A stretch of DNA of 64,000 nt from Mycobacterium sp. IS-3022. GTDB lineage: Bacteria; Actinomycetota; Actinomycetes; Mycobacteriales; Mycobacteriaceae. The stretch is taken from assembly GCF_001500065.1 (NCBI RefSeq), contig NZ_LQIN01000003.1, forward strand, positions 110,059-174,058, read 5' to 3'. Below, piece after piece: positions 25,683 through 33,121 of this stretch (position 1 is its first letter; each line of letters begins with the position of its first letter). The notes beneath the pieces were generated by a model. That model searched no databases and had not been told where the DNA came from. It saw only the letters and a program-made list of their open reading frames with translations. The position numbers and the translations under genes are program-made.

Positions 25683-26909
25683 ATGACGTCGCGCGATGGT
25701 CAGCTGGGCATCGAGTTGTTCGATGACGAGTACATCCAAGATCCCTACCCTCTCTACCGGCGAATGTTGGCCGCAGCACCGGTGCATCAGATCGGCGATT
25801 CCGGGTTTTACGCGGTGAGCAGCTGGGATGCGGTCAACGACGCCGTCGCTCGACCCGACGACTTCTCGTCGAACCTCACCGCGACGATGACGTATCAGCC
25901 CGGCGGCGAAGTGGGCACCTTCGAGATGGAAGGGTTGGGCGGAAAGAGCCACGTGCTGGCCACCGCCGACGAGCCCGCACACGCGGTGCACAGGAAAGCG
26001 TTGCTTCCGCAGTTGGCGGCCAAACGTATCCGTGCCTTCGAGCCGTTCATCGCCGAAACAGCCGAGCGGCTTTGGAACGCCCATCTGAAGGACGGGCGCA
26101 TCGAATGGATGAGCGCGATGGCAAATCGACTGCCGATGATGGTCGTGGGGCGCATCATCGGTGTCCCGGATGCCGACATCGACAAGCTCGTGCGATGGGG
26201 ATATTCGGCGACGCAGGTGGTCGAGGGACTTGTCAGCCAAGATCAACTCACCGCTGCCGGCAACGCCGTGATGGAACTTGCGGCCTACATCACCGACCAG
26301 TTCCGGCAAGCCGCCGCCGACCCGCAGGACAACCTGCTGGGCGATTTGGCCATGGCGTGCGCATCGGGTGAGTACGAAGAGTTGACCGCGCAGGCGATGA
26401 TGATCATCCTGTTCAGTGCGGGTGGCGAATCGACGGCGTCGTTGATCGGTTCTGCGGCTTGGGTTTTGGCGACTCGACCGGGTATCCAAGAGCGCGTGCG
26501 CGAGCAACCGGAGCTGCTCGGCGCGTTCCTCGAAGAGGTATTGCGGTACGAGCCGCCGTTTCGGGGCCACTACCGTCACGTCGTCAACGACACCACGCTG
26601 TGTGGAGTGGATCTTCCAGCGGATTCGCGCCTTCTGCTGTTGTGGGGAGCGGCCAACCGCGATCCGGCGCAGTTCGACAATCCCGACGAATTTCGACTGG
26701 ACAGGCCGGCCGGAAAGAACCACATCTCATTCGGCAAGGGCGCGCACTTCTGCGTCGGAGCGGCGCTCGCTCGGTTGGAGGCTCGGATCGTGCTCGGTCA
26801 GCTCCTTGAGCGCACGGCGACGATCGAAGCGGCTGAGGTAGGCCGGTGGCTGCCGAGCCTCCTGGTGCGGCGCCTCGAACGGCTGCAACTGGCCTGCAAA
26901 TCGGCGTAG
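25683..26909 (+). CDS. Cytochrome P450
   Basis: 408 residues from ATG 25683 (GGAGAA just upstream). Soluble bacterial P450: I-helix oxygen-binding FSAGGEST, K-helix ExxR in EEVLRYEPPF, and heme loop FGKGAHFCVGAALAR with the proximal cysteine. The meander and conserved Arg (FRLDR) are in place, so it should be active. Substrate unknown; control by the divergent TetR is likely. Family number cannot be set by eye. Last host gene before attL of the satellite. Confidence 0.92.
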   Translation: MTSRDGQLGIELFDDEYIQDPYPLYRRMLAAAPVHQIGDSGFYAVSSWDAVNDAVARPDDFSSNLTATMTYQPGGEVGTFEMEGLGGKSHVLATADEPAHAVHRKALLPQLAAKRIRAFEPFIAETAERLWNAHLKDGRIEWMSAMANRLPMMVVGRIIGVPDADIDKLVRWGYSATQVVEGLVSQDQLTAAGNAVMELAAYITDQFRQAAADPQDNLLGDLAMACASGEYEELTAQAMMIILFSAGGESTASLIGSAAWVLATRPGIQERVREQPELLGAFLEEVLRYEPPFRGHYRHVVNDTTLCGVDLPADSRLLLLWGAANRDPAQFDNPDEFRLDRPAGKNHISFGKGAHFCVGAALARLEARIVLGQLLERTATIEAAEVGRWLPSLLVRRLERLQLACKSA

Positions 26910-26978
26910 TCCTAGCTGACACTGGTGCGGTCGGCGCCGAGACGAATAGCCAAAGGCCAGTCAGCGGGTGATTTTGAA

Positions 26979-27026
26979 AGTGCCCCCGGCAGGATTCGAA
27001 CCTGCGGCCTTCTGCTCCGGAGGCAG
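26979..27026. repeat. attL: 48-bp tRNA-Arg 3' fragment
   Basis: Exact copy of 36672-36719. It holds only the 3' half of the tRNA (from the anticodon arm onward), so it is a displaced fragment and not a working tRNA gene. Confidence 0.9.
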
Positions 27027-27133
27027 CGCAGGCACGTTCACCGAGGTTCACGCGCTGTCATGAAAAGACTGTCTACCTGGCCTTTCTGCATCACCGACCA
27101 TCGCCGCCCGTCGCACCGTTTCACGCATGACTT

Positions 27134-27159
27134 GTGACATCGTGTGTGACATCGAGGGC
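27134..27159 (+). promoter_or_regulatory. Candidate integrase arm-type sites, left
   Basis: Two direct copies of GTGACATCG, 12 bp apart (27136 and 27148), lie 108 bp inside attL. A near-identical 26-bp block (22 of 26 bases) sits 64 bp inside attR at 36582-36607. In the excised circle the two blocks would flank the core, as arm-type sites of tyrosine integrases do. Confidence 0.55.
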
Positions 27160-27256
27160 GTTGACCTGCGCGAACGACCAACTCTTATGGACGCGCGCGC
27201 TTCGTGTCTTACATTGCTTAGGCAAGCTATGCAATCGACAACGAACGGAGCACATC

Positions 27257-27523
27257 ATGACCGCACCCGCGAACCTCTCCTCGAAGGACGTCGCCGAAGC
27301 CCTGGGCATCACCGCGAAGGAACTGCGCGTGTTCCTGCGCGCCGCCGGTGAAGGCCTGTCGTCGCGTGACGGCAAGTCGTACGTGTTCACGAAGGCGAAC
27401 GTCGCCGCGATCAAGAAGGCCTACCCCAAGTGGCTCGCCGACCGCACCGCCGCACGTGCCGCCAAGGCTGAAGCGAAAGCCGCAGCCGAAAAGGCCGACG
27501 AACCCGTCGCTGACGCCTCGTAA
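27257..27523 (+). CDS. Small HTH-like basic protein of the satellite
   Basis: 88 residues from ATG 27257 (GGAG a few bases upstream). The N-terminal 50 residues look like a small helix-turn-helix of the MerR/excisionase kind (SSKDVAEALGITAKELRVFLRA, then KSYVFTKANVAAIKKAYPKW). The C-terminal tail is Ala/Lys-rich (AARAAKAEAKAAAEKA), probably an exposed helix or nucleic-acid-binding tail. Similar small HTH proteins occur in mycobacteriophages. It is the first gene inside attL and ends in a strong terminator, so it is a stand-alone unit. Role unknown; possibly regulatory or nucleoid-associated. Confidence 0.6.
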   Translation: MTAPANLSSKDVAEALGITAKELRVFLRAAGEGLSSRDGKSYVFTKANVAAIKKAYPKWLADRTAARAAKAEAKAAAEKADEPVADAS

Positions 27524-27541
27524 CGCCCCACGCTAAACGGG

Positions 27542-27570
27542 CCCTCAGTCGCGGACTGGGGGTCTGTTTT
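27542..27570 (+). terminator. Rho-independent terminator after the small HTH gene
   Basis: Stem CCCTCAGTC / GACTGGGGG (9 bp with one G-U) around a GCG loop, followed by TCTGTTTT. It separates the small HTH gene from the two cargo genes. Confidence 0.75.
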
Positions 27571-27658
27571 CTAGAGTGTCACGGCCTGTCACTAGCTAAT
27601 TTGCGCCGCACTACGCGGTAAGGTCGTTTGTTCACCAAGGCAGCATGTAGGAGGGGAT

Positions 27659-28312
27659 ATGGCGGACGACGAACCCACATACACCACAACGACGGGCAAG
27701 TTGTCTTTGCTGCTGAAGAAGATTCGGGAAACCGGCATTCCGCCGAAGGCCAACACCGCTTGGCTGAAGAGCATGGGTTTCAATGGGGGCAACGACACCA
27801 CAATGCTCAGAGTCCTGCGCTACATCGGTTTCATTGACGCCGCTAGCGCACCTACTCCTGCCTGGAGTGAATACCGAGGACGCGACCACAAGGAAGTGCT
27901 TGGGCGCGCGATCAAGACCGGTTACCAGGACCTCTATGCCGTCTACCCTGACGCTCACGACCAGCCCAACACAGACCTAGCTCACGTATTCAGCACAAGT
28001 ACGAAGTCCGGCAAGGCTGTGGTCGACAAAATGGTCGCGACATTCAAAGCGCTCGTGGCCGAGGCCGAATTTTCCTCCGATGGCTCTGTGGCGTCGGCAA
28101 GCAACGATCAAGAAACTGGGGCGGCCACTAATGGGGCCTCGCAGGTCGCCAGTGCGCCGAGTCCGACCGTGCTCGCCCGCACCCCAACGGCTGCCAATGG
28201 TCTGACAGTAAACATAAATGTGCAACTGACCCTCCCCGAGGGAGCGGATGAGCAGACCTTTGAAGCGTTCTTCAAAGCCATGAAAACTCATCTCTTTCCG
28301 GATCCCGAGTGA
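27659..28312 (+). CDS. DUF5343-like protein, first gene of a two-gene cargo
   Basis: 217 residues from ATG 27659 with a strong RBS (AGGAGGGG). Residues 5-135 resemble DUF5343: a helical, winged-helix-like start (KLSLLLKKIRETGIP, AWLKSMGF, MLRVLRYIGFID), then a repeat-like part (YRGRDHKEVLGRAIKTGYQDLYAVYPDAH). A low-complexity Ala/Ser/Thr linker (about 138-180) leads to a conserved-looking tail (VNINVQLTLPEGADEQTFEAFF). Its stop overlaps the next start (ATGA), so the two products are probably made in fixed ratio. Lower GC and different codon use than host genes. Biochemical role unknown; a DNA- or protein-sensing partner of the HEPN-like protein is my inference. Confidence 0.7.
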   Translation: MADDEPTYTTTTGKLSLLLKKIRETGIPPKANTAWLKSMGFNGGNDTTMLRVLRYIGFIDAASAPTPAWSEYRGRDHKEVLGRAIKTGYQDLYAVYPDAHDQPNTDLAHVFSTSTKSGKAVVDKMVATFKALVAEAEFSSDGSVASASNDQETGAATNGASQVASAPSPTVLARTPTAANGLTVNINVQLTLPEGADEQTFEAFFKAMKTHLFPDPE

Positions 28313-28848
28313 CCCTGGGGGTTGAGGAGTTTCGGCGCCGGGCTTCGAACTTCGAACGGGCAGCCCACGTCCTCCTTTCGACGCAAGAAGCTGCGCCCTC
28401 TCGGGTCGTCACGCTTAACGAAACGCGCAAGCAGATCACAATTCTGAACCTCAAGCAGACTGAGCTTCTCAACGAAGCGATGCGAGCTATGGAAGCCAAG
28501 CTTTACAGGGCCGCCATTGTCATGGCGTGGGCGGCGTTCGTCGATTTCCTGCAAGAGAAGCTTGCATCGGACAATTTGGTTGCCGTCCACACCGCACGTC
28601 CGAAGTGGTCCAACTGGACGACGCTAGATGACCTGAGGGAGAACGTTCCCGAGGCGCAGATGCTCGACGTGGCACGAGACGTCAAGCTCCTGACGAAGCC
28701 GGAAACGAAAGGCCTGCATGGCTTGCTGTCGAAACGTAACGAATGTGCTCACCCCAGTGGGTACGCACCTGGTCTCAACGAAGCTTTGGGTTACGTCTCT
28801 GAACTACTCAACCGAATCCCCAACATCAACAAGAAGTCGCCGAAGTAG
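28309..28848 (+). CDS. HEPN-like protein with R-x4-H motif, second cargo gene
   Basis: 179 residues from GTG 28309, overlapping the upstream gene by 4 nt. The first long helix YRAAIVMAWAAFVDFLQEKL (about 67-86) is typical of HEPN helices. The C-terminal helix carries SKRNECAHPSGY, where Arg143 and His148 form R-x4-H with a polar Asn after Arg, the catalytic pattern of HEPN RNases. N-terminal 60 residues form a predicted coiled helix. HEPN proteins are common effectors in toxin-antitoxin and abortive anti-phage systems; with the DUF5343-like partner and placement in a satellite, defence against competing phage is plausible. No nuclease activity can be shown from sequence alone. Confidence 0.68.
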   Translation: MTLGVEEFRRRASNFERAAHVLLSTQEAAPSRVVTLNETRKQITILNLKQTELLNEAMRAMEAKLYRAAIVMAWAAFVDFLQEKLASDNLVAVHTARPKWSNWTTLDDLRENVPEAQMLDVARDVKLLTKPETKGLHGLLSKRNECAHPSGYAPGLNEALGYVSELLNRIPNINKKSPK

Positions 28849-29193
28849 CAACAGCATCGGAAGGTGCCTCATCTTGCGCACCTGACTCGCACGCTGACGC
28901 CCAACGCATACGTTCGCGAGTGATCGCACGTGACGTAACGCGCGGACGCCCACGGGGACGCACAGGGCCAGCGCTTGCCCACACGCGCGTATACCGCGCT
29001 TAATTCGAGGGTGCAATAGCGAGTTTGAAAGCGCATATGGCGAGGTGGTAGCCGGAATCGCGCATATACGAAGCCTTTTGAATTAAACTTTCGCAACTTG
29101 TACGCAGTCCGAGCGTCAAAGCCTCTACGGTGTCCGAAAGCGCAGGGTGGGGTGTCCCCCGCAGGGGTCATCCTCACGCACACACTCACAAAC
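28849..29193. other. Gene-free 345-bp stretch of the satellite
   Basis: No credible reading frame. It is between convergent HEPN and HNH genes and holds unusual sequence: hairpin GCGCG-TATAC-CGCGC at 28986-29000, three GCGC(A/G)TAT motifs (28986, 29032, 29061), distant inverted pair TTAATTC (29001) / GAATTAA (29081), and a G/C-run patch at about 29143-29165. Possible packaging (cos/pac) or replication region, since HNH genes often lie beside cos; unproven. Confidence 0.4.
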
Positions 29194-29559
29194 TCACGCT
29201 GGGTCGTGCCGGTCTTTCCTGCCGGGATGATTGCGGCGACGTGCTTCCTTGGTCGCTGCCTTCTTGCGGGCCTGACGTTCCTGTTGCTGCTCAGCTGTGC
29301 GTCGCTGGTGGCATGGTGCACACAGGCTGATCAGGTTGTCGTCGTCGTTCGTGCCACCCAATTCGATAGGCACTATGTGGTGTACCTCGACGGCCTCGCC
29401 CTCGCATCCCCAGTCACGGTCCTGGCACTGCCCATCGTCGCGTTTGAGAATGTGCGCACGAATTGCTAACCATCCGCGTCCTTGCATTCGACCTGTACTT
29501 ACGTTGCGGCTCTGAGGTTTACGCCGCCTGTGCTGATGCTTGGTCATACCCATGCGCAC
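29194..29559 (-). CDS. HNH endonuclease-family phage protein
   Basis: 121 residues from GTG 29559; ATG 29553 or 29547 are alternatives and none has a good RBS. HNH core: VEVHHIVPIELGGTNDDDNLISLCAPCHQRR, with the first His pair, the Asn and the final His, plus zinc-type Cys pairs (CQDRDWGC and CAPC). The tail is rich in Arg/Lys/Gln. In HK97-type phages such proteins help the terminase cut at cos. Here no terminase is encoded, so it might work with a helper phage's terminase (inference). Convergent with the cargo operon. Confidence 0.8.
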   Translation of the reverse strand: MRMGMTKHQHRRRKPQSRNVSTGRMQGRGWLAIRAHILKRDDGQCQDRDWGCEGEAVEVHHIVPIELGGTNDDDNLISLCAPCHQRRTAEQQQERQARKKAATKEARRRNHPGRKDRHDPA

Positions 29560-29631
29560 ACGTTACGACTGAGCGTCCAGCAGAAAGGCCCACGCTGTTT
29601 CGAGCGCAGGCGTTTCGTATGTGGGTGTGTG

Positions 29632-29865
29632 TTATGCGACGTACACGATGGCGAGGTCGGACACGTTGTACACGCGCACGTTGGGATCAGGGTCAATGCC
29701 ATCGAGCAATGTCCACACAGGCGTCGTCACGTAGAAGTCGTCGCCCAACATTTCTTCGAGGGCTTCGCGTGCGGTGTCGATGTCGCCCGTCATGGCGAAG
29801 TATTCGTTGGGGTCAGATTCCTCGTCGTCAGACATCAGGAACGCGGTCGTGGTGTTCATCGTCAT
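29632..29865 (-). CDS. Small acidic satellite protein
   Basis: 77 residues from ATG 29865 (MTMNTTT; ATG 29859 possible). Acidic, with SDDEESDPNEYF and TAREALEEMLGDDFYV. No known domain. It has its own -10 (TAAAAT) 6 nt before the ATG, so it is probably transcribed leaderless. It lies between capsid and HNH, 72 nt before the latter. Small acidic phage proteins may act as DNA mimics or inhibitors, but nothing specific can be claimed. Confidence 0.5.
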   Translation of the reverse strand: MTMNTTTAFLMSDDEESDPNEYFAMTGDIDTAREALEEMLGDDFYVTTPVWTLLDGIDPDPNVRVYNVSDLAIVYVA

Positions 29866-29871
29866 GCTTCG

Positions 29872-29877
29872 ATTTTA
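29872..29877 (-). promoter_or_regulatory. -10 hexamer, leaderless layout, for the small acidic gene
   Basis: On the minus strand TAAAAT is followed by CGAAGC and then ATG 29865: TANNNT plus 6 nt plus start, the same geometry as the satellite repressor and host canA. Confidence 0.5.
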
Positions 29878-29998
29878 TAAGACTTCGCATCACAACCCAA
29901 CAGCGAGATACGTGAATTCTGCCGTGGCACAGCATGTTCCAACCTACTCGTGCAGCGCGTGCGTGAGTATCTGGTGCTACGTCTCATGTTGCTACGAA

Positions 29999-30048
29999 GA
30001 AGGGCAATGCATTCGTCAAGGAAGAAGGAAACGAACACATTGCCCTTC
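29999..30048. other. Long inverted repeat downstream of capsid
   Basis: Arms GAAGGGCAATG (29999-30009) and CATTGCCCTTC (30038-30048) are exact complements, extended inward by TTCG/CGAA pairing after two mismatches, with a purine-rich loop. There is no T-tract on either strand, so it is not a standard terminator. It may be a transcript end, a stability element or a protein-binding site. The rest of the 29866-30253 gap shows no convincing gene. Confidence 0.55.
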
Positions 30049-30253
30049 GACGTCGGCGCACTGGTGCCAGTCAGTGCAGCACGAGGTTCAAGTTCGGGGA
30101 AGGCCCCGGATACATGCGCTGCCAGGCGATCACGTACCCGAGACCTTCCTATTCAATTGTTCGAGCAGCACGCCACATCGGCCTACGACTGCACCTGCTC
30201 GTTGCCTGTTCCGGCGAAAGCCGCGAAGAAAACTCCGGAAACAGGACAGCTAC

Positions 30254-31087
30254 CTACTCGACTTCGAGGTACTGCGCGGCCTGCGGGTCGATGAGCCCCG
30301 CACCAAACCTGAAGCTCGCCCTCAGCGCGACGGAGATCGAGTTGAAGTAGTAATCGTCCGACCGTGCGAGTTCCAGGTTGGTGTACGCCGACACGATGTA
30401 GTTCTTGTCGAGCGCCAGCACACCGTCAGACGGCAAGGCGTTCGTCGTCAGAACCGGCACACCAAGCAGCGACTTCTCGCCCGCCTGCGTGCCCGCACCG
30501 AGCAAGGGCTCGTTAGACCCCGTCGACTTCTTGATCTGGCGCAGCGTCGCATACGCCGTGGGATGCGCGAGGATGTGCGTCACCACACCCCCGGGCAGAG
30601 CCTCGATGGCTGCGAAACTGTCGATCAGTGCATCGAGCGAGCCCGACAGAGGTCCAGCGTCCGTCGCGGACGACAGGATCCCGGCAGGGGGAAACTCCGC
30701 CGGCGCTACAGGTGCAGGCTGCGTCAGAAACGCCGTGTCCGCCTTGTAGATCATCGAGCGCCGCATCTCATGAGAAATGAGACCCTGCGCCGAGTCCTGC
30801 GACAACTGATCTCGCGAGACCTTGATGAGTTCCGCGACGGTCCCCGTCTTAATCAGGATCTCGCCGAGTTCGGGGTCACTCTCGGGAATGTCCTGGCCCT
30901 CGGGCACGAAACCCGCGTCGAGGATCTTGATCCGAGGCACACGCACCATCGGAGCATCGCCGTGGACCTCGCCTCCCTTGGTCGTGCACTGCAGAACGAG
31001 TGCCTGCGGGATGACGTGCTCGGGTGCAATGCCCTGCACGTCCATCGCCCATGCCTTGGGCGAGTTGTTAGTTATGAAACTGGTCAT
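30254..31087 (-). CDS. HK97-fold major capsid protein
   Basis: 277 residues from ATG 31087 (AGGAA upstream). Phage_capsid (HK97) family as seen in mycobacteriophages: begins SFITNNSPKAWAMDVQG and VIPQALVLQ, contains VAELIKVSRDQLSQ, the conserved ADTAFLTQPAP-type stretch, THILAHPTAYATLRQIK and LLGVPVLTTNALP. It is short: there is no N-terminal scaffolding (delta) domain. No prohead protease, portal or terminase gene accompanies it. It could build small heads for the element or join or redirect helper capsids; both are inferences. The family call itself is solid. Confidence 0.85.
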   Translation of the reverse strand: MTSFITNNSPKAWAMDVQGIAPEHVIPQALVLQCTTKGGEVHGDAPMVRVPRIKILDAGFVPEGQDIPESDPELGEILIKTGTVAELIKVSRDQLSQDSAQGLISHEMRRSMIYKADTAFLTQPAPVAPAEFPPAGILSSATDAGPLSGSLDALIDSFAAIEALPGGVVTHILAHPTAYATLRQIKKSTGSNEPLLGAGTQAGEKSLLGVPVLTTNALPSDGVLALDKNYIVSAYTNLELARSDDYYFNSISVALRASFRFGAGLIDPQAAQYLEVE

Positions 31088-31313
31088 TTCCTCAGTCTTT
31101 CAATGTGTTTGAGCGGGACGAGTCGTCAGCGCTCGGTGAGTGTCTATTGGTTCCCATCGCCAGGCGCACATCTTGTGCGGGTCATGAGCGAGGCGCGCGT
31201 CGCTCCGTGGGAAAGAAATCAGCGATATTCGATTTTCCCGTTTACATAGTCCGGTTCGACTCCGTACAAGGCCCGTCGGCACAACCGTTTTTTACGTCGC
31301 GTCCGACGTGCTG

Positions 31314-31433
31314 CTAACCGAGCAGCGGCGTGCCGCTGACGTTAATCGAACGCAATTCGAGGTTCAACCCCTCGGCGATCCGGCGCTCAGTGCGCCGTAC
31401 GCGTCTGATGTATTGTGCTGCAACGGTTGTCAC
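31314..31433 (-). CDS. Possible 39-residue basic ORF upstream of capsid
   Basis: From GTG 31433 to TAG 31314-31316. The product (VTTVAAQYIRRVRR..., ending INVSGTPLLG) reads like a short alpha-helical basic protein with an ordered tail, more protein-like than its surroundings. No clear RBS. It lies between the 89-residue gene and capsid; the remaining 31088-31313 has no gene that I can support. Treat as tentative. Confidence 0.3.
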   Translation of the reverse strand: MTTVAAQYIRRVRRTERRIAEGLNLELRSINVSGTPLLG

Positions 31434-31475
31434 GTCACACGTTCATGAGGCGCGCAGCGTCGACCTCAGCGCTGC

Positions 31476-31745
31476 CTACGCGTCTTCGTCGTCGTCACCG
31501 TGCGCCGTACCGATTGCGCCGCTCGCGTATACGCCTGCACCGGATGAGTCGATGCCGTCAGGAATTACCGCGTCCGGTACAGGGTCTCCGTTTTCGTCCC
31601 ACACCGAGGACGGCCCGACGTGACTCACGATCGACGTCTTGCCCAATGCCACCTCGCGCATGACGCGCAGGTGCTCGTCCATGTCGTCGCACGACGTGCC
31701 GGGATGCTCGTAGTTGTGGCGTCCCGAGATGCACTTGTCAGTCAT
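31476..31745 (-). CDS. Small Cys/His and acidic satellite protein
   Basis: 89 residues from ATG 31745, preceded by TAGGAG at good spacing (upstream in-frame start at 31805 rejected because it lacks an RBS). N-terminus has Cys and His residues that could bind zinc (CISGRHNYEHPGTSCDDMDEH). The C-terminus is acidic (GDDDEDA). It precedes the capsid gene in the same direction, the place where a scaffold or head-associated protein might be, but there is no recognisable family. Confidence 0.55.
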   Translation of the reverse strand: MTDKCISGRHNYEHPGTSCDDMDEHLRVMREVALGKTSIVSHVGPSSVWDENGDPVPDAVIPDGIDSSGAGVYASGAIGTAHGDDDEDA

Positions 31746-31810
31746 TTGCTTACTCCTAGGTTTTCGCCCAGGTGCCCTGTCCGTCGTGTGATGTACTTCG
31801 TACAATCACG

Positions 31811-32018
31811 TACGTCCGGATCAGGTCAAACCTCGACTTTGCTGTTGAATCAAAGCGGATTACGTCGCCGGATCAGATCAAACCGCACGTGAAGCGCCTA
31901 TTCGACGTTGAGGCGATCCGAGGTGATCCGAGGTGATCCGGTGTTTGCGGATCAGGTGATCCGCCAGGTGATCCGGAGGTAATCCGGTCATTGCGCCGGA
32001 TCAGGTGCCGGATTACCT
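31811..32018. repeat. Iteron cluster, candidate satellite origin of replication
   Basis: Tandem 10-mers AGGCGATCCG, AGGTGATCCG, AGGTGATCCG at 31911-31940, further AGGTGATCCG at 31954 and 31966, AGGTAATCCG at 31977. Inverted copies (CGGATCA / CGGATTAC) start at 31817, 31856, 31869, 31948, 31997 and 32009. At 31948-31963 CGGATCA-GG-TGATCCG is a perfect palindrome. A 15-bp unit at 31818 recurs at 31870 with one change. The cluster ends exactly at the stop codon of the RecA/RepA-like ATPase. At least twelve copies in 200 bp is the pattern of an iteron origin. Confidence 0.75.
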
Positions 32019-33121
32019 CAGATGTCGTCATCGAACAGGCGCTCCTTGATGTATCCGGTTTCTTTAATCAAGCCATCGACCGTCGTCTGTCGGAGCGTGA
32101 TCCTGTGCTCGCCCTTGAGCCAGTCACGGATCTGCTTGACGCTCGGCTTGCCTCGATGCGTAAGCGTCAGCACATACTCCTGATGCTCGCGCAGTAGTTG
32201 CTTCACCCGGACGGACTGCGGCGGCTCCTTCCCCATGTCGATGATCTTCGTTCCATCATCGGGCTCTGTCGCGCCTTCCCACTCGTGCCGGATATACGGC
32301 AAAGGCTTTCCATGCCGCGTCACCCACAGTTCCGATGGCAAGTCACCCGAGCGGTTCTTCGCATCGGAAACCAGCTTGATCTCAGTGATGCCGCTATCTC
32401 GATTGCGTTTCTTGGCATCGACATTCCAACCGAAGTCCCAGTTGTCCTTCTTCGCTGACGACCCGCGAGCACGCTTATCCGCGTGTCCTAAGTGATCGCC
32501 CCAGACGGACGTGATGCCCTGAGCACGAAAGTCTTTGAGGAGGTTGTTAGCGAGCTCGGTGTACGGGCCGGAGTTGTTCTCGTCGCCTTCGGTTGCCTTG
32601 GACAGCGTGTCGACTATGACGAAGTTGATCCGCTTGGTCTCGATGAAGTCGAGAATTCGACCCGCGCCTTCAGGTGTGTTGAGCGCGTCGATGTTCGGGA
32701 ACGGTCGATAGAACAAGCGCTTCTCGAATATCCGTGCCGCGTCAAAGTCTTCGCCTCGATTGTCGACCAGATCCTTGAAGATCAACCCGAAGCGTTGCAG
32801 CGTGAGCCTGGGAGGATTCTCCCAGTCGATGTAGAGCAGTCGCACGTCGTCGTCGAGTTCGTCGGCCTCAGGGACACCTGGGAGCCCAATCGGCATGATC
32901 CCAGCGGTCATGTGCACTGACAGGTCCATTTTGAGAAGCGTCTTGCCAGATTCCGAAGACCCGTTGAATGCCCCTTGATAGCCCTTGAGGAACAGTCCTG
33001 GAACCCCGTGCCATCGGACGGGCGGGACGCCTTTCTCCAACAGCTTCGGTACGTCGAATGGCTGGAGCAGTGGATTGGCGCGCTGTCGCTCGCCCACCTG
33101 TCTCAGTTTCTGGGGCGGCAT
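32018..33121 (-). CDS. RecA/RepA-like (AAA_25) ATPase, replication protein of the satellite
   Basis: 367 residues from ATG 33121, which overlaps the upstream gene's stop (TGATG). RecA-fold ATPase: Walker A GSSESGKT (54-61), LLYIDWE as Walker-B-like or sensor strand, second acidic strand NFVIVDTLSKAT, then GITSVWGDHLGHADK, the histidine loop seen in RepA-type hexameric helicases. The C-terminus (VKQIRDWLKGEHRITLRQTTVDGLIKETG) looks like a winged helix, perhaps binding the iterons that begin at its stop codon. It probably unwinds or primes element DNA replication. DnaB/RadA-like alternatives exist, but no primase or polymerase is present. Confidence 0.8.
   Translation of the reverse strand: MPPQKLRQVGERQRANPLLQPFDVPKLLEKGVPPVRWHGVPGLFLKGYQGAFNGSSESGKTLLKMDLSVHMTAGIMPIGLPGVPEADELDDDVRLLYIDWENPPRLTLQRFGLIFKDLVDNRGEDFDAARIFEKRLFYRPFPNIDALNTPEGAGRILDFIETKRINFVIVDTLSKATEGDENNSGPYTELANNLLKDFRAQGITSVWGDHLGHADKRARGSSAKKDNWDFGWNVDAKKRNRDSGITEIKLVSDAKNRSGDLPSELWVTRHGKPLPYIRHEWEGATEPDDGTKIIDMGKEPPQSVRVKQLLREHQEYVLTLTHRGKPSVKQIRDWLKGEHRITLRQTTVDGLIKETGYIKERLFDDDI

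Noticed and set aside
26979..27026. Possible second tRNA-Arg gene
   Set aside because: Only the 3' portion from the anticodon arm is present; it is the displaced att copy.
28869..29321. Long frames on both strands across the zone between HEPN and HNH
   Set aside because: Arg/Ser-rich, atypical composition, no RBS, and they run through the HNH gene in other frames.
30049..30253. Short minus-strand ORF (about 20 codons, GTG start) after the capsid stop
   Set aside because: Too short and without a family; an upstream in-frame stop prevents a longer product. It may be a fragment of a lost phage gene but cannot be supported.
29774..31249. 491-codon plus-strand frame across the capsid gene
   Set aside because: Antisense to a clear capsid protein; composition dominated by Arg/His as expected for a shadow frame.
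31100..31282. 60-codon minus-strand frame just upstream of capsid
   Set aside because: No RBS, no protein-like pattern and it overlaps the likely leader of the capsid gene.
31811..32018. CRISPR array
   Set aside because: Units are about 10 bp, partly tandem and in both orientations, with no spacers of uniform length and no cas genes nearby.
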